Position numbers and translations under genes: made by a program. Shown here in pieces: positions 12,430 to 26,039 of a stretch of 64,000 nt of DNA; the stretch's first letter is position 1; each line of letters opens with the position of its first letter. The notes beneath the pieces were generated by a model. It saw only the letters and a list, made by a program, of their open reading frames with translations. It ran no database searches and was not told where the DNA came from. The stretch comes from Brasenia schreberi (Eukaryota; Streptophyta; Magnoliopsida; Nymphaeales; Cabombaceae): positions 14,709,501 through 14,773,500 of the forward strand of contig JAYKKT010000086.1 of assembly GCA_036023115.1 (NCBI GenBank), in the 5' to 3' direction.

Positions 12430-15400
12430 AACGGGGGATTGTTCTCCACCAGTGATCCTCAGTTGCAATTATGTTTGATATTTTGTTGGAATAGTATTTA
12501 ACTCTAGAACAGCAATATCATATGTTTCGTTCTCAACACCTTTTAGGCTAGCGTTTGATCAATCATAAAAACAACATTGTGTACTGCGAAGTGATGGCAT
12601 AATATGGTGGTGGTAGGGTGCTGAACCCTCTAACCACGTTAGGAGTTCGATCATCAATGAATCGTTTCTAGTTGTAACTGGCAAGGGTCTAAATAACCAC
12701 AGCTCGCGTTGTAAAAGAGAAGAACGGCATGGACCTAGCAAAGTTTGGGAAGGACCCGCTGGATTTGGATTTTGGGCAGAACAAGCAGCTTCTCCATGCC
12801 TACGGGTGTATGCTACTCGGTTTTAACCAAATAACCAAGCTGAAGTTTTCCGGTTTGGTTCAGTTCGATGAAATATTGGTTCGGCCTCTAAACATGATTT
12901 CACGAAATCTCGGTTTCAGATATTAGGATCAAAATCCAACAATTAATCGAACTTGATGAAAATTACGATTTTAATGCATATTTTAAGATGCTCTCAGAGT
13001 CGCACAGCACGTAGGAACAAGCTGGTTTAGTTCTCAGACAGCCGAGGCCTCAAAGTCGCATGGATTTAGTGCAGAAATAGTTGAATCAGAAAACATGCAT
13101 CGAAGTGACTGCCAACTCTATGCAGTATCTTAAGATCAGCTTCTTGATTTGTCTGTATAATTATAAATGCAAAGAAAGAGGTGTGAATTCGGAAGCCTTT
13201 AGCCATGATAAAATGATGACTTTATGCAGTAAAGTTTTGTCCTAGTTTATCTAGGCGAATGACTCACATAATTAACCCAACCGAAATTCTTCAGTTCGCT
13301 TCGGTTTCGGTGCGACATTCCAATCAAATTTCTGTTTTCGGCATTAACTGAACCGACCAATGCTCCGGCCTATTTGTAACTTCACTCTCTCTAGCTTGAT
13401 TTTGGGTTCAGTTCACCTCAGCGAGAAAAAACTCCAACCCAAATATCGCATTCTATACTTGGATCTTGGATAAAAAATCCAGATCCATGGACAAATTCAC
13501 TAGGTTGGATATGGTTCATATCTGAACTAGATCACTCGGACAAATTATTGGATGTGGACCAAGCATGATCTGGTCCCGTTCCATGTCTTAATGGTTTCCA
13601 CTCCTGTTGCGGTGTGGACTGGGGAATCTAAAATAACTGATCCGGGTACACACATGTATGTCAAATGTCCTCACATGCATCAGTGTTGGATCATTAATTA
13701 CTCTATTAAGTATTGGATTGCAGTGGTGGATTAACATCGAATTAAGGTTATTTGACTCACCTTATGAGATTTTCTAGATCCACCACTTAGTATGAGCTTA
13801 ATCCAAATAAGTAGCGCCGGTTAGTTTGATCCTAGTTAACCCAAATGACACATGACATGCTTCTCTAACTCAGTGATCAAAATCCAAAACAAAAACCAAG
13901 TCTTATTCCATGTTGCATGGGTTCCAAGTCCCGGTCATGCTCGATCCTTCGTCGAGTTAGCATTTAATTTGGAAAAGGTATTATCATGCTTTATGGGTTC
14001 CTTCCAACAGTTTTAGGAAATTTGTCTACCTCTTTTGAAGACTCGCAATCTATTTTCTAACACCTTCTAGTTGGAACTTAATTTGGTGCCCCAATGAATC
14101 TTCAACCCACCCCTAAGTGTACCTCTCTTATCTTATCTTCACAGCAATGGTTTATCTACTAGCGTCATGGTGGCTCTTGTGTTTGTTGTGGTCACATGGA
14201 GTTTAAAACTAAGTTGAAATCTTTAACCACAGTTCGGCTCGTCCATGATGAGTGAGCTTGTACATGGTATGTTCGGCTTTATTCAGCTCATGAAAGCTTG
14301 TCAACTGACATTTTAATTAAATTTGTACCAAACCATGTCTCCTAGGTAATTATTATGATAGGGTATTTAAGGTAAATGGAGGGTTAAAATTAAAAAAAAA
14401 CTTTTTTCACAAATGAAAGTTTAGGTAAATAAGAGGCAGCAGTCGTAGTCCTAGTACCAGCGGACCAGCCTCAGGGGAGGGCTGCTGTATTTGGATAAAA
14501 CTACTGGTTTTGGCCCAGCTTTCACAGCGCCATACATGAGTCCATGGGACCATGTATGTTATCAACGGTGCCTCAGTTCCCATTCTGCTGGCCCGGCACT
14601 GTGTATCAAACACGCTCTTAATATCTGACATAGAATACCCAAACTTGTACATTAGCTGCCTCTGGACCAGCTTTGACCATAAAGATTATAAAGAGATTGA
14701 AGTACTCTCGTTGTGATGAACTGCCATACTAAAGAGCAACCTAATTGGGATTTACACTCTTCTCTTACGCAGGGAAAGGACTGCAATTTGTTTGATAAGG
14801 CCGGTTTCGCACTCGTTCCTAGCCTCTTTATGCTCTTCTAAGAGATGATCGATCACAACTCCAAGTTTACTCCTTGAACGCTTCACGTGCCCAATCCTAA
14901 GGTTCAAGATGGACTCATATAACCGTGCATCTTTAGTTGTTGTTGTAGAAATCCAGTCGTCATCGGTTTGTGATTGGCCGACTGTTATATAAATGGCCAC
15001 AAAATGGAGCACAAGTTCAGAACAATAATTAGTAAATGTCTTTAATTTTTTTACAGGAATTAATGAAAACTCACTAGGTATATACTTCTTTGGTGTTGTA
15101 CCCTCTAATAGATAGGTCAATAGTCACAACATCCCAACTTTTAGGGGAAAGAAATGTTTGGAGAGATGTAAGACAATGGAGCTTAAAAGTTGCACCGATT
15201 TTCATATAACTTTCATTTAGAAATTCAAACTATTGTTCTTTAAATTGGAAAATTGCTACCCAAAGCATATTAATTTAGAATTTAGAACAAGTAAAACTCC
15301 GAACCGGAGTTTGGCTAATTAAGATAGCATGTTTTCTTTACGTATTACATGTAAATGTTATATATACTTGAACCATCACTCTTTGAGTTTGTTTGCTGGA

Positions 15401-15884
15401 TGTATGAAACATGTGAGAATTCCTCGTGGGGAGACGCCTGAAGCTTAATTTTCCCAATGAAACACGTAGTAGCGGGCAATCGATGAGAGGCCCGGGGAGT
15501 TGTTCTCGGGCACCAGCCTCCTCTGATACTCTCTGTCATCAGTCTCTTAGTTGAGAAAGTGATTCCTGATCTTCAAAAGTTCTCCCAATTTCTCTTAGTT
15601 GAGAAAGTGATTAGGTTTCTGGCTTATATCTTGGGATAGTATCGAGGAATAATTACCAATGTAAGTCTTGTTAAAGTAGGAATAGAGCATTGTAAACTTC
15701 TTGCCTTGCTTGTAGGTACGCATGACAATATTGAGTAGACCCTTGCAACCCTGATCCAAATGGGGCGGGAAATACTAGATCTGATTGATTAGGTTTGGGT
15801 TCAGGTATGGGGATAAGATATATTTATTTGTATCTGACATGTAGCCAACCTATATATAATACGAGATCTAAATGGATGTGGGTA

Positions 15885-16603
15885 AAGAGACATTAGCGGT
15901 ATTCATGAAAACTATAGTTTTGAGGATTTAAATGAGGAAATTTTAAGTTTTATTATAGTATATGATCTTTATAATCAATACAATTTTTAGAAAATGAGAT
16001 AAATATCTAATTACCTATAAGAGTGGCTTGTCACAAAAACAAATTGATTATTTTTCCTGTAGGAGAAAGGATATATCATATTTTAAGGATGATAAGATAA
16101 TTTTAAGAGAAAACTTAATTGTTCAATATCGATTTTGTTATAGATTTGAAGTTAAAAAAGTAGATAAATAGGCAAAAAGTACATATGGAACCTAAAAATG
16201 AAAAAGAACATGTATTTAAACATAAAGTTATTCAAGGAGATACTTGGAATTATATAGGTATACCTTCTGACATGTGCAATAATATGATTATCCATATTAT
16301 GAAAGTAGTAAAAGATGTGTTAGGTGAATCTAAAGAGATGTACCGGCAAAAAAGAAAGTTGGGCAGTAGAGTAAAGTGGTGTAAGATAAAATTAAAACAA
16401 AGAGGACATGTTACAAATCACATTATGCCAAGAAGACTAGTGAAACTTGAGAGGCTTATAAAAAATAAAAGAAAGAAACAAAAAACTGTTAATAAAGGCA
16501 AAAGCTAAAATTTGAGAGGATTTATATAAAAGTTTAACTTAAAAGAAGGTGAAAGATATATTTTTAGGATAGTTAAGGTTAGAGATAAGAAAACTAAGGA
16601 TCT
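15885..16603 (+). mobile_element. RTE-type LINE fragment (endonuclease to RT linker)
   Basis: Colinear with 50057-50860 of the larger LINE in this window. It starts at GTAAAGAGACATTAGCGGTATTCATG, continues through a match to the segment ending in AAGAGTGGCTT.TCA..AACACAAATTGATTA, and ends near AGATAAGAAAACTAAGGATCTT. It covers the end of the endonuclease and the region before RT, with stops and frameshifts, and has no RT or 3' tail. An ORF of 107 residues at 16185-16508 is part of it. Confidence 0.75.
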
Positions 16604-16660
16604 TACTTTTGCTTTCTCTGTAGATTCTCCTTTCCCATGTGGCCGCATATACTATGGATC

Positions 16661-16727
<67 letters not shown>

Positions 16728-16729
16728 TA
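16661..16729. repeat. (CT)n(AT)n(AG)n compound microsatellite
   Basis: CT units pass into AT units and then AG units, so the tract is self-complementary and could form one long hairpin. Confidence 0.95.
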
Positions 16730-19388
16730 GAGGAGGGGGGAGAGAGAGTACAAGAACCTTATAGCAAAGAGAATCCCTTGTGTGGAGATATGACGTCCTT
16801 CAACATCCAATGTGCACGATATGAGAATCACTATCCCCTTTCCCGGAGGGCCACATACCCAGTGAATGGCATTCTTTACAGCAGTGGTCATAACTCTTGC
16901 ACTCTCAAAAATTAGGTGCATGTCTTTTCTTTCTCAATTTACATCCTTTAACCTTCTCAGACTATTAACGGGTATGGATTAATCAATTTTTTCCCCATAA
17001 TATGGTGTACACAAATGTTACGGTCATGCCAAAATCACACCCATGAATCTACATGCATACGTCACTCAACTTAGTACGTACATGTGCTTTTGTGACACAT
17101 GCAAATGATATCTTACCTTACCATATGAATCAGAAGAGGCCGTTCACCAGCATGTCTTCGCCTTAACTTTTTGCACAATGTGGTGTTATTTTAGAATGGT
17201 GTAGCATATGAAGTTTATGCAAGATTTTGAATCTAAGTATATGTGTATATATGTATGTATGTATGTAATAAGTATGTTTATACATATGGGGTCACAGTCG
17301 GGTTAACTCCGACACGAAACCCATCTTTCTTTATCTTTTGATTTATAAGTTGGAAAGCCCACCTCTCCACGGCTGGTAAAAGTTTGGCACAGTTATTCAG
17401 ATTGACAAAGGTTACTTAAATATATGAAACACATTATTACCATGGTCTAATATGATTGAGTCGTGTTCCGTCACGTCTCATGTATATGCCTGAATTCTTA
17501 AATTTAAATACCACGCATGCATATTGATGGCACATTTTTTATGGAGAAAAATATGAAAACCTTTTATGGCATGTCAGCTTATTTCCCATATGATTATCCC
17601 CAAGCTCTTAATTCGGTGTGTGTGAGAGAGAGAGTGAGAAGGGTGGCCCGAGGCATGTAAATCTTTGACCAAGGAGTTTTGAGTGCGGCAGCCCTTGTGT
17701 TCGAGGAGGATCCCCGATCAAGACCTTAAGTTCCATGGATTGTGGGACCGCACGAGCTTCTCTAACACACATACGCGAGCGTGCAAGCACGCACACACCC
17801 AACTAACATTGACCCTTTTCCACCACACCCACATAAAGGGCACAATATCTCCCATCCCTCTCTGGATAGGTCTGTCTCAGTGCCCTACCAACATCTCCAC
17901 ACGGACAGACTATCATCTAGAAGTGACATGGACATGGGACATACACCAATACAGTCGATGAAATCAGTAAAGAAAAGTCTTCCTAAGGCATATCAATAGG
18001 GGTGGCAATTTCAGAGGTGACAAACCCAAAAGGCCATGTTCATATGCACCCAAAGTGACAGGAAAAAAGTCTAGTTTTAATGTTGACATGGCTTTCACAC
18101 GAATACTAGATGACGTAGATGCTTGACACAGTGCCATGAATTCTTTCTTTTCTTCTGTAGCATACATTGGATACATTTAGACACGAAAGCCGCGCAGATG
18201 CTATCAATCGAATTCTTCTGATGCGTCGTTGCTTAAACATGATTCAATTATTGCAGAAAATAATATTGCTTTATCCATGCAGACGACCCGAAACTTCGTT
18301 TTGGAAGCTTGGTATGGATTGATTGGGTTTTGTTTTAGGAATTCTCGGTGCTTACGTCTTCTGATGCCTCACTTAACTCTGTGTCTCATTGTGTGTTCTG
18401 GGGATTTGGCAACGTATCAACGAGGAAGGGAGCACAAATATATGTATATATTATGTGTGTGGTCGGGAGTTATATTTGCTTCTGATCAAGTCAGTCCATC
18501 ATATTTGACATGAGGTTAACTTGTTTAACTTTCTTTTGTCGTATTGTTTTTGAAAAATAATGCTATTCAAAATCATTAAATCTTCTTCCATCTATCAAAC
18601 CGAAAATTCCCCAAAACCTTATGACGACCATTTTTATTTTGGTTTCTGTGGTTGGTTTGATTTTTTTTAAGGTTATCCTCTTGTTTTCTCTGTTATCATA
18701 TTTGAGGCAATTCGGTAACATCGTTATCCTTAATCTTACTTGACACATGAACCGTCATATTAGTTCAGCTTATATTTATTGATTAAGTTATCACATCAAC
18801 TGATTAATTAATTACATTTAAATGTTAATAAATATTCAATATTTTTTACATGTTAAACTTCATAGTACTATTAAATTTAATTCAATATTAAATTAGTTAA
18901 GTAATATTCATTAAGTCATGTATAGGCATGTGGTCTCATGCGTTGTGTTGGATTACAACTAAGCGTAGTTAGGCATTTTCTTAAATTTGATAATGGTGGA
19001 AACCTTTGTGTAGACTAAAAGAAGATTAAACCACAAGTACAGTTTTTTTTAAAAAAAATTGGCCAGTGGAGTTTTTCAAATATCAGGATATTCTTGACTC
19101 AAAATTTTCACTTAAGAGATAAAAACATCGTATATGGGTCCCACTTTGGCGCATTCTCCATAGTACTGTATAGTTATCTATAGATTTAGAGTACAGTCTA
19201 TCATCTCACGCCGCGTGGACATATTGGCAGATGGATGGTCGAGAACTCGTATTAGGCAGTAAAGTACAAAAACTCCGTCGAAAGAATCCCTCACTGTCTG
19301 TTTCACGGGTTGCGCAAGTACAAAGGAGAGAGATGAAGTTGGCAAGCTGAAGACAAAGAGCTGATGAAGCCTGGATGGCACCACTATC

Positions 19389-19480
19389 GATAGCTCACCT
19401 GGCTAGAAGGTCGGTTCACAGGCTGAACGTCATGAGTTCGATACCAGAGCCGTTCTTCGGCCTTCTCGTTGTCTACCTAA
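19389..19480 (+). mobile_element. tRNA-like SINE, family 2
   Basis: Contains TAGCTCACCTGGCTAGAAGG (A-box-like) and GTCATGAGTTCGATACC (B-box-like) at tRNA-like spacing. A related copy is at 59271. It lacks a full tRNA cloverleaf, so it is a SINE head and not a tRNA gene. Confidence 0.5.
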
Positions 19481-19939
19481 AATTTTTTTTGGTGTAAGGT
19501 TAAGTCCAACTGGGGCGAGTTTAGGTGAAGGCAGTTTAAATAACTTTTCTTTGCAATGTCTGTATTGATTTATGGAGTTCTTTTCAGACTACGATTCCAA
19601 TCGAAAATGAAATAGATTAGGAACCCGATCCAGAACAAGACACTATCCGGTTCTATTCATGTTTTACCTTGCATGAAACCGGAACTGGTACAAAACCCGA
19701 ACAGCCAATTTCAAACCTGTGACATTTTTCTAATTCAAATATGTTAATGATTTTTTTCAGTGGTTTAGGACTCAAATTAAAATCGAAACCAAAATCAACA
19801 GTCTCAATCTAAGTTCTATTTTGGTTTCTAATTCCAGTGAAATCGAAATTCACGATTTGGAATCATCGGCCCTGATTTATCCAAAACGAGTCAAGTCTAT
19901 ATTAATAGGTATGCTTTTCTAGAACCGTCAAAATTGAAC

Positions 19940-19941
<2 letters not shown>

Positions 19942-20036
<95 letters not shown>
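19942..20036. repeat. (AT)n microsatellite
   Basis: About 47 uninterrupted AT units. Confidence 0.95.
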
Positions 20037-20038
<2 letters not shown>

Positions 20039-20266
20039 AACATGATATTAACAAACAACTCTTGTCTGTTGAAGAGAAGAAAAGTAAGAAATTTTATAAT
20101 GATTGAGATTCAGGCCCATTCTTGTTCTTGATAAGATATCCTTTTTACAATTCTATATATTATATATATAGCCCAAAGTGGCCTATATTGGATCCATTTG
20201 TAGGTGGACACGAGTCATAATGGTTTTCATCAAGTTGCATCACTTGACAAATGTTTAAATGTAAAA

Positions 20267-20395
20267 TACTGCAGCTCAACCCCAGACACTAGCACCATTG
20301 CTATTGGTGGAAAGTTCGACTCTCAAAGGATGCATATGTAAATGTGTGTTAGGCTTCAACTTCCTCTTGTAACCAAAATTGTAAAATACGGGTTC
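20267..20395 (+). mobile_element. tRNA-like SINE, family 1, copy a
   Basis: ATTGCTATTGGTGG, AAGTTCGACTCTC (B-box-like), GGATGCATATGTAAATGTGTG, then CTTCCTCTTGTAACC and AAAATACGGGTT. It is followed directly by a second copy with the same tail (AAATACAGGTT), so two copies lie head to tail. Confidence 0.5.
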
Positions 20396-20399
20396 GATA

Positions 20400-20545
20400 G
20401 AACCTTGAGTGTTGGCTCACAGGTAGGGCTCTCTGACACCTTCTTGTAGGTGATGAGTTCAATTCTTAGGAGTATATGCATGCGTGTATGCATGTGTTAA
20501 TCTTTGGCCTCCCATTGTAACCGTGAAAAAATACAGGTTGGATAA
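20400..20545 (+). mobile_element. tRNA-like SINE, family 1, copy b
   Basis: GGCTCACAGGTAGGGCTCTC (A-box-like), GATGAGTTCAATTCTTAGG (B-box-like), then GGCCTCCCATTGTAACC. Its head and tail match the copy at 30866. Confidence 0.55.
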
Positions 20546-21484
20546 GACTGTTAGGGTCTTAAAGAACAAACAAGGATATAAGGAGAGGGAAGCACATTTT
20601 ACATCTCATGGTGAACTTACTCTTGTGTGGGCATGCAATTTTGGACCTGATCCAAACCCCACAGAAACGAACTCTGTTTCGATCAGAGTTACGCGTCTCA
20701 CATTGAGACCGAATCATTCAAAAGCGCCCCAGAACAGATCGGATCAGGTCTGGGTTGATCAATACCTGCCCCGAACTTGACCTGGAGTGTATCTAGTAAT
20801 ATTTATAAAAATGTAAACTTTATATTTTATATTCATACAATGTACATTATATATGGTATATACAGGTATATGTTTTATATGTATGTACATTATATATAAA
20901 TATATGCATGTTCCCGCCCCTGTCATATTCGGGTAGTAGAAACTAGGCCAACTTTAACCCGGACACGAAATTGAGTCCTCAGTCGACCCGATTTGCCACC
21001 TCTACGCTTGTTGAGAGAACGAAATGAAGGCCCCGGAACAGAGGCTCCATCGCGAGTAGGATCGCAGCCTAGAAGCAAAGTGGAGGTCATATGCAAGTGG
21101 GCATGTTGTGCCAGCACATTCAAACTAAGGCATTTGAATGAGACAAGTAGAAGAATGCAAATCAGACGTTTGGTGCTAAAGGAGATTCAAAACAGAAGAA
21201 TATACGTAAGATTTGATAGGCAATATATAAATGAGAACATGTCTAGCTGCATTTCTTTCCACTTTTAATAACAAATTTAATAATTCAGAAAGACACCTAA
21301 AGAATTCACAAAAACCAAAATCTACACACGTATTACAAAAATGCGATAAGGGCATGGAGAAATATGAAAGATGTGCTTTTGTGAAATATTAAGCCCACAT
21401 AAGGTTTCTCCGCCATTTAGAAGGGCCATGGCTTATCTAATGATTATGATAAACATGACCTCAACTCAATCATCATACACACAC

Positions 21485-21485
<1 letters not shown>

Positions 21486-21555
<70 letters not shown>
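21486..21555. repeat. (GA)n microsatellite
   Basis: About 35 GA units. Confidence 0.95.
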
Positions 21556-21557
<2 letters not shown>

Positions 21558-22144
21558 CTGAGGTTATGTAGGCATTGCAGACCACTATCAGATGTGCATC
21601 AAGCTGGAGTCCCGCAACTTGAGGGTTTTCATTTCCTGTTGATCCCCTACTTAGGTGGGTCGTGTCATCGTGCGAGTTCCAGCGACCCGCATTAGTGTCT
21701 CACGCTAACTGGTCTTTCAAAACTAAACTAGAATCCAACTATACAAAGACATGATTTTTCAGTAACCAAGGGAAACCATAAACTCACATACCTCTTAAAG
21801 ATGCAATCAACAAACACAAAAGATATCAAGCAATAACACCATGGTACTGCTTGATGACCTAATCCTTGTGTTGTTCGGCTCAACCCTCCAAGGAAATCAA
21901 TGAAGATAGTGACCAGCAATGGAGTCCACGACTTCCCGCTTACTCACGCCCCTCTTCTATCTCAAAGCTCCAATGATCCTTAGTAACCACCCAATACCAT
22001 GATGGGTGAAAACTCATCTAGACAAACTTGAATTTACCAATGAACATGATTTCTACAAAACAACACTGGGTGGTTCTTTTGATGGGCCTATCACCTTTCT
22101 TCTGCATAATATCACCACCAAAATCACCTCTTTTGGTGGTTATA

Positions 22145-22512
22145 GACCTTGATACCAATTTGTTATGGCCTAATTTTGGTAACCCGCACCATCTAATAGC
22201 TTTAGATTTTTTGTTGAAAGCATATACACCTCTACTTATACTGGTATGCAAATCTCTTGGAACACCCAACAGAGGTTTATTTCTTCATATGGGATTCAGT
22301 TTATTGATAGAAAAAGGGAGAGAGAGGGAGGGGGACTCCATCAGGGGTGTGAGTGGTGGAAGAGAGAAGATCGTTGTCCAGAACACAACCTTTCTCGCTG
22401 ATCACTTGTTTATCTCTACCATAGGATGAGACGGATTATCAAGTCATGGAGTGACTGGGTTGCACCTCTTGGTTGTTAGGTGGCCTCCCCTTGGTAGCTA
22501 TAGCAATTGAAT
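22145..22512 (-). mobile_element. LTR-like sequence with primer-binding site, interrupted by Copia
   Basis: On the minus strand an LTR-like end (CA at 22162-22161) is followed three bases on by TGGTATCAAGGTC (22157-22145), a tRNA-Met-type primer site. Part of this sequence, around GGTATGCAAATCTCTTG and AGAGGTTTATTTC, is matched in inverted form at 28717-28930 on the far side of the Copia element. The distal end is cut by the Copia LTR. Confidence 0.45.
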
Positions 22513-22879
22513 CAGATGAATCGGAATCGACTGATGCACTCTTGTTGTTGCCAGAAAGCTCTGCGTCTGTATGTCAAATGTCTTCCGATCCTTTTCAGTA
22601 CCAGAAATTGAGGTTTCCTCACAGCGGTTTTTTCAGGGAGACATATTTTTCTCTATTTATTCTATATTATGCACTCCTCTAGTAACTGTCTCCTGGTTTT
22701 TCACGCTGGGTTTTCCTCTTCTGAGCAGAGGAATTTGGACAGTTACCGTAAAATCTAGTAATCGTCCGACGATTACTCTTGGCTCTTATCTGTAACCCCT
22801 ATCTCTGGTAACGGACTGGATGACCAGTCCAGCCATTACCAGATAGGGTTGCCGATAATGACCATCCTTATCTGTAACA
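22513..22879 (-). repeat. 3' LTR of the Copia element
   Basis: Matches 28304-28716 in direct orientation. It ends in TGTTACAG when read on the minus strand, next to the purine tract. About 45 bp shorter than its partner through internal deletions. Confidence 0.85.
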
Positions 22880-23079
22880 TCTCCCACTTGACCATTCGAG
22901 CCAAGTGTATCGACATACTGGTTTTTCTCCCACTTTTCCATGGTTTTACCTAGTAATGTCATTTCCTTATTACTATTGCAATCAGTACCTATTGTGTGGT
23001 CATTTCCCTCCACAATAATTTATCTATTGTATGATCGTTTACCTATACAATAATATTTATTTGTTGTGTTGTTATTTCC

Positions 23080-26036
23080 CTACACAACAATCAAACATAC
23101 CTCAAACCCATGTTTGTAACATGTTTTGAGAATAGTTCCTCTGTGATACCTTTTGTCAAGGTGTCTGCCAACATATCTTCTGTTGGCATGTATGAGATGG
23201 ATATTTCCTTTCTCATTACCATATCTTGAACATAGTGGTATTTTACCATTATATGCTTGCTTTTTAAGCAATCAGCTCCACTCTTGATAAGAGTAATTGC
23301 TGCATTGTTATCACAGTAAATGATAACTGGCTCATCGGTTATTTCCAACTTCAAATCTCGTATGAAGCAGCTTATCTAGACATCACTCGTTGCAGCCATA
23401 CAACAAGCTACATACTCAACTTCCTATGTATGCAATGCTACATAACCTTGTTTCTTACCTGCCCCAAAAACAACACTACCTCCAAATAAGAATATTTGTC
23501 CCGAGGTTGATTTGCTGCCATCTTTGCTCCCAACAAAGTCAACGTTTGAGTATCCTATCACTTTCAGTTTATCTGCTCGAAAACACAATTTCAAGTATTT
23601 TGTTCATTTCAGATATCTTAAAATCCTTTTCACAGCTACCTAGTGTTCCCAACCAAGATTACTTTGATATGTACTTACAAGACCAACAACAAAGCTTATA
23701 TCACGTCTTGTACATAACATAGCATACATCAAGCTACGAACAACTTGTGCATATGGAACATTAAGCTTATCATTTTCTTCACCAGGACAATCAGCCTTAC
23801 TTAATTTGACCCCTTTTACAACAGGTGTATCTGCAGACTTGCATTCACCCATTTTAAACTTCTTGAGGATATAATCAATATATCTCTCTTGACTCAAGTA
23901 TAAGAGTCTAGATTCTCTATCTCGAGAGATCTTTATTCCTAGGATATAAGATGTTTTCCCCATATTCTTTATTTTGAACTTGGAGTTCAACCATGACTTG
24001 GTTTTGACAATCATCTCGTTATCGTTTCCAGTTAACAATATGTTATCTACATATAATGATAAGATGACAAAGTGGCTCTCACTGTTCCAGACATACATAG
24101 TGATCAAGTTTATTAGCCTGAAACCCAAGTTCTACAATGACATTTTGAAAGGTCAAATACCATTGGGGAGGTGACTGTTTCAGGCCATATAGGGATTTTT
24201 TCAACCTATATACTTTATCTTCTTGGCCTTCAACTACAAATCCTTCGGGCTACTGTATGTATATGATTTCTTCTAAATCTCCATTTAGAAAAGCTGTCTT
24301 TACATCTAACTGATGTAAATCCAAATCATAGTATGTAGATATTGCTAGGATTATACGTATGGATGCAAGTTTCACAGCAGCCTATGACTTTCCTTCCTTT
24401 TGGCAAATCAGTCAATTCCTAGACTTGGTTTTTCTCAATGAATTCAATTTCTTCATCCATGGCTTTCCCCCAATTTGTTGCTTCTGATGAGTTCATAGCT
24501 TGCTGATAAGTCAAGTTATCAATTAACTCATCTAAGTCCATCGAATTACATACTTCTTCTGCAAGATAAGTGTGATAATCATTTAAGTAGGATGTGTGAC
24601 TCTTTGCCTTTTATGTCTACTTAAGGTTTTGGTATTTTTAAGAAGGTCTTCAATGAGCTCAAAAGATGATTGGTCTAAGTTTACCAGATCATGAACACAA
24701 TCATGAACACATTCATCATTATTTTTGAGGATGTCATTCTTAGTATCTTCTAAGAATTCAACATCTCTGCTTTCAATGAGTCTGTGGTCCTTATGATAAA
24801 ACCGATATCCTTTTGAACCTTTCGGATATCCAATGAATATATATCTCAAGGACCTACTGTCTAGCTTATCTCTAGACTTATAAGGATCTTTACATGTGCA
24901 ACAGATCTCCACCTCTTGAGATGACCTAGGTTGGGTTTTCTTTCAAACCACATCTCATATGGTTTAGTGAATACTACTTTATATGGTACTCTATTGAGTA
25001 TGTAAACCGTTATACTTACTGCTTCTTCCTAAAATACCCTTGCAAGAGAGGCATCGATCAACATAGACTTTATCATATTTAGCAAGGTTTTGTTGTATCT
25101 CTTAGCTACACTATTTTGTTTAGGTATCTTGGGCATTGTATTTTGCTTTGCAATACCAAAGTCTTTACAGAATTCCAAAAATTCTGTCGAGGTATATTCA
25201 CCACCTCTGTATGATCTTAAGACTTTGATCGAATCCCCTAATTGGTTTTCCACTTCTTGCTTATATTCTTTAAAAGCATCAAGTACCTCAGATTTATGTG
25301 CCAAAAGATATAAACACATATATCTAGAGTAATCATTGATAAAGGTTATAAAATAACCCTTTACACAATGTGACTTTACTCTAAAAGGCCCACATAAATC
25401 TGTGTGAATAACCTCCAACAAGGTTGTTGCCCTTGTTGATTCCTTGGAAAAAACTTTTCTTATCGTTTTTCCTTGTATACAAGTTTCACACTTATTGAAA
25501 GTATTTTCCTCAAATCCGGGTAATAAGTCAAATTTGGATAATTTTCTCAACTTTTCCAAGCTTATATGCCCTAGGCGTTTATGCGACATATTCACATCAA
25601 CAATAAAAACATTCTTAATATAAGCATAAGTTATACCAATTTCATTATCAGAAAGCTTAAACAGTCCATTTTTTACATCGAATTCTCCAAAGAATAATAT
25701 TCTCTCATGCTTTCTCACATTCACCTTATTAGGAATAAACCTAACCTCAAAACCTTTCTTTACCAAGGTAGGGACCAAGACTAAATTGTACCTTATAGAT
25801 GACACAATTAGTACATCAATCAATACAATTGGTTTGCCTTGAACAAATATTCTGAAGGACCCAATACCTAAAACATCCGAGAAAGTATTATTTCCCATAT
25901 AGACTCGATGTTCCCCGGGTTTGTATTCCTTCAGATCCATTGTCCCTTCCTTGGTCTTCGAGATGTGCCATGTAGCTCTTGAGTCTATCGACAAACTTGT
26001 CACTGGGCGATCCATATATAAGCATTTTGAAATCAT
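23080..26036 (-). pseudogene. Copia pol remnant: integrase, RT, RNase H
   Basis: Integrase: 26036-25029 has HKRLGHISLEKL, CETCIQGK and HTDLCGPF. A linker at 24912-24583 reads YIFIGYPKGSKGYRFY. RT: 24128-23640 has LSLYVDNILLTGN where the family has YVDD, so a catalytic aspartate is lost; PYAQVVRSLMYAMLCTRRDI follows. RNase H: 23354-23080 has DNNAAI, KSKHI and EDMLADTLTKG. Stops and frameshifts separate the pieces, most densely at 24130-24580. The element cannot supply its own enzymes. Confidence 0.9.
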
Positions 26037-26039
26037 GCA

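Larger units (their letters stand above)
8000..15884. other. Gene-poor intergenic stretch
   Basis: No ORF here gave a recognisable protein family. Contents listed separately: a short duplication (8926), a MITE-like element (9978), a 94-bp tandem duplication (11264), a minus-strand SINE (11590) and a GA tract (12395). Degenerate runs of ACCGGTTCGGTT-like sequence occur at about 9540-9730 and 12830-13330, a pattern of old dispersed repeats. Confidence 0.6.
16730..22144. other. Gene-poor intergenic stretch
   Basis: No recognisable protein-coding gene. It holds three SINE-like copies (19389, 20267, 20400), long AT (19942) and GA (21486) tracts, and AT-rich unique sequence. Short ORFs here lack family motifs. 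Confidence 0.6.

Noticed and set aside
12605..12670. Possible further SINE head (GGTAGGGTGCTGAACCCTC with GAGTTCGATCATC)
   Set aside because: Only a short match to family 1, without the shared tail.
14752..15120. 122-residue minus-strand ORF faintly like a P450 helix region (VIDHLLEEHKEARNE)
   Set aside because: No oxygen-binding, ExxR or heme motif near it on either side; the likeness is within chance for a charged helix.
19934..20131. ORF encoding an isoleucine/tyrosine repeat
   Set aside because: Translation of the AT microsatellite.
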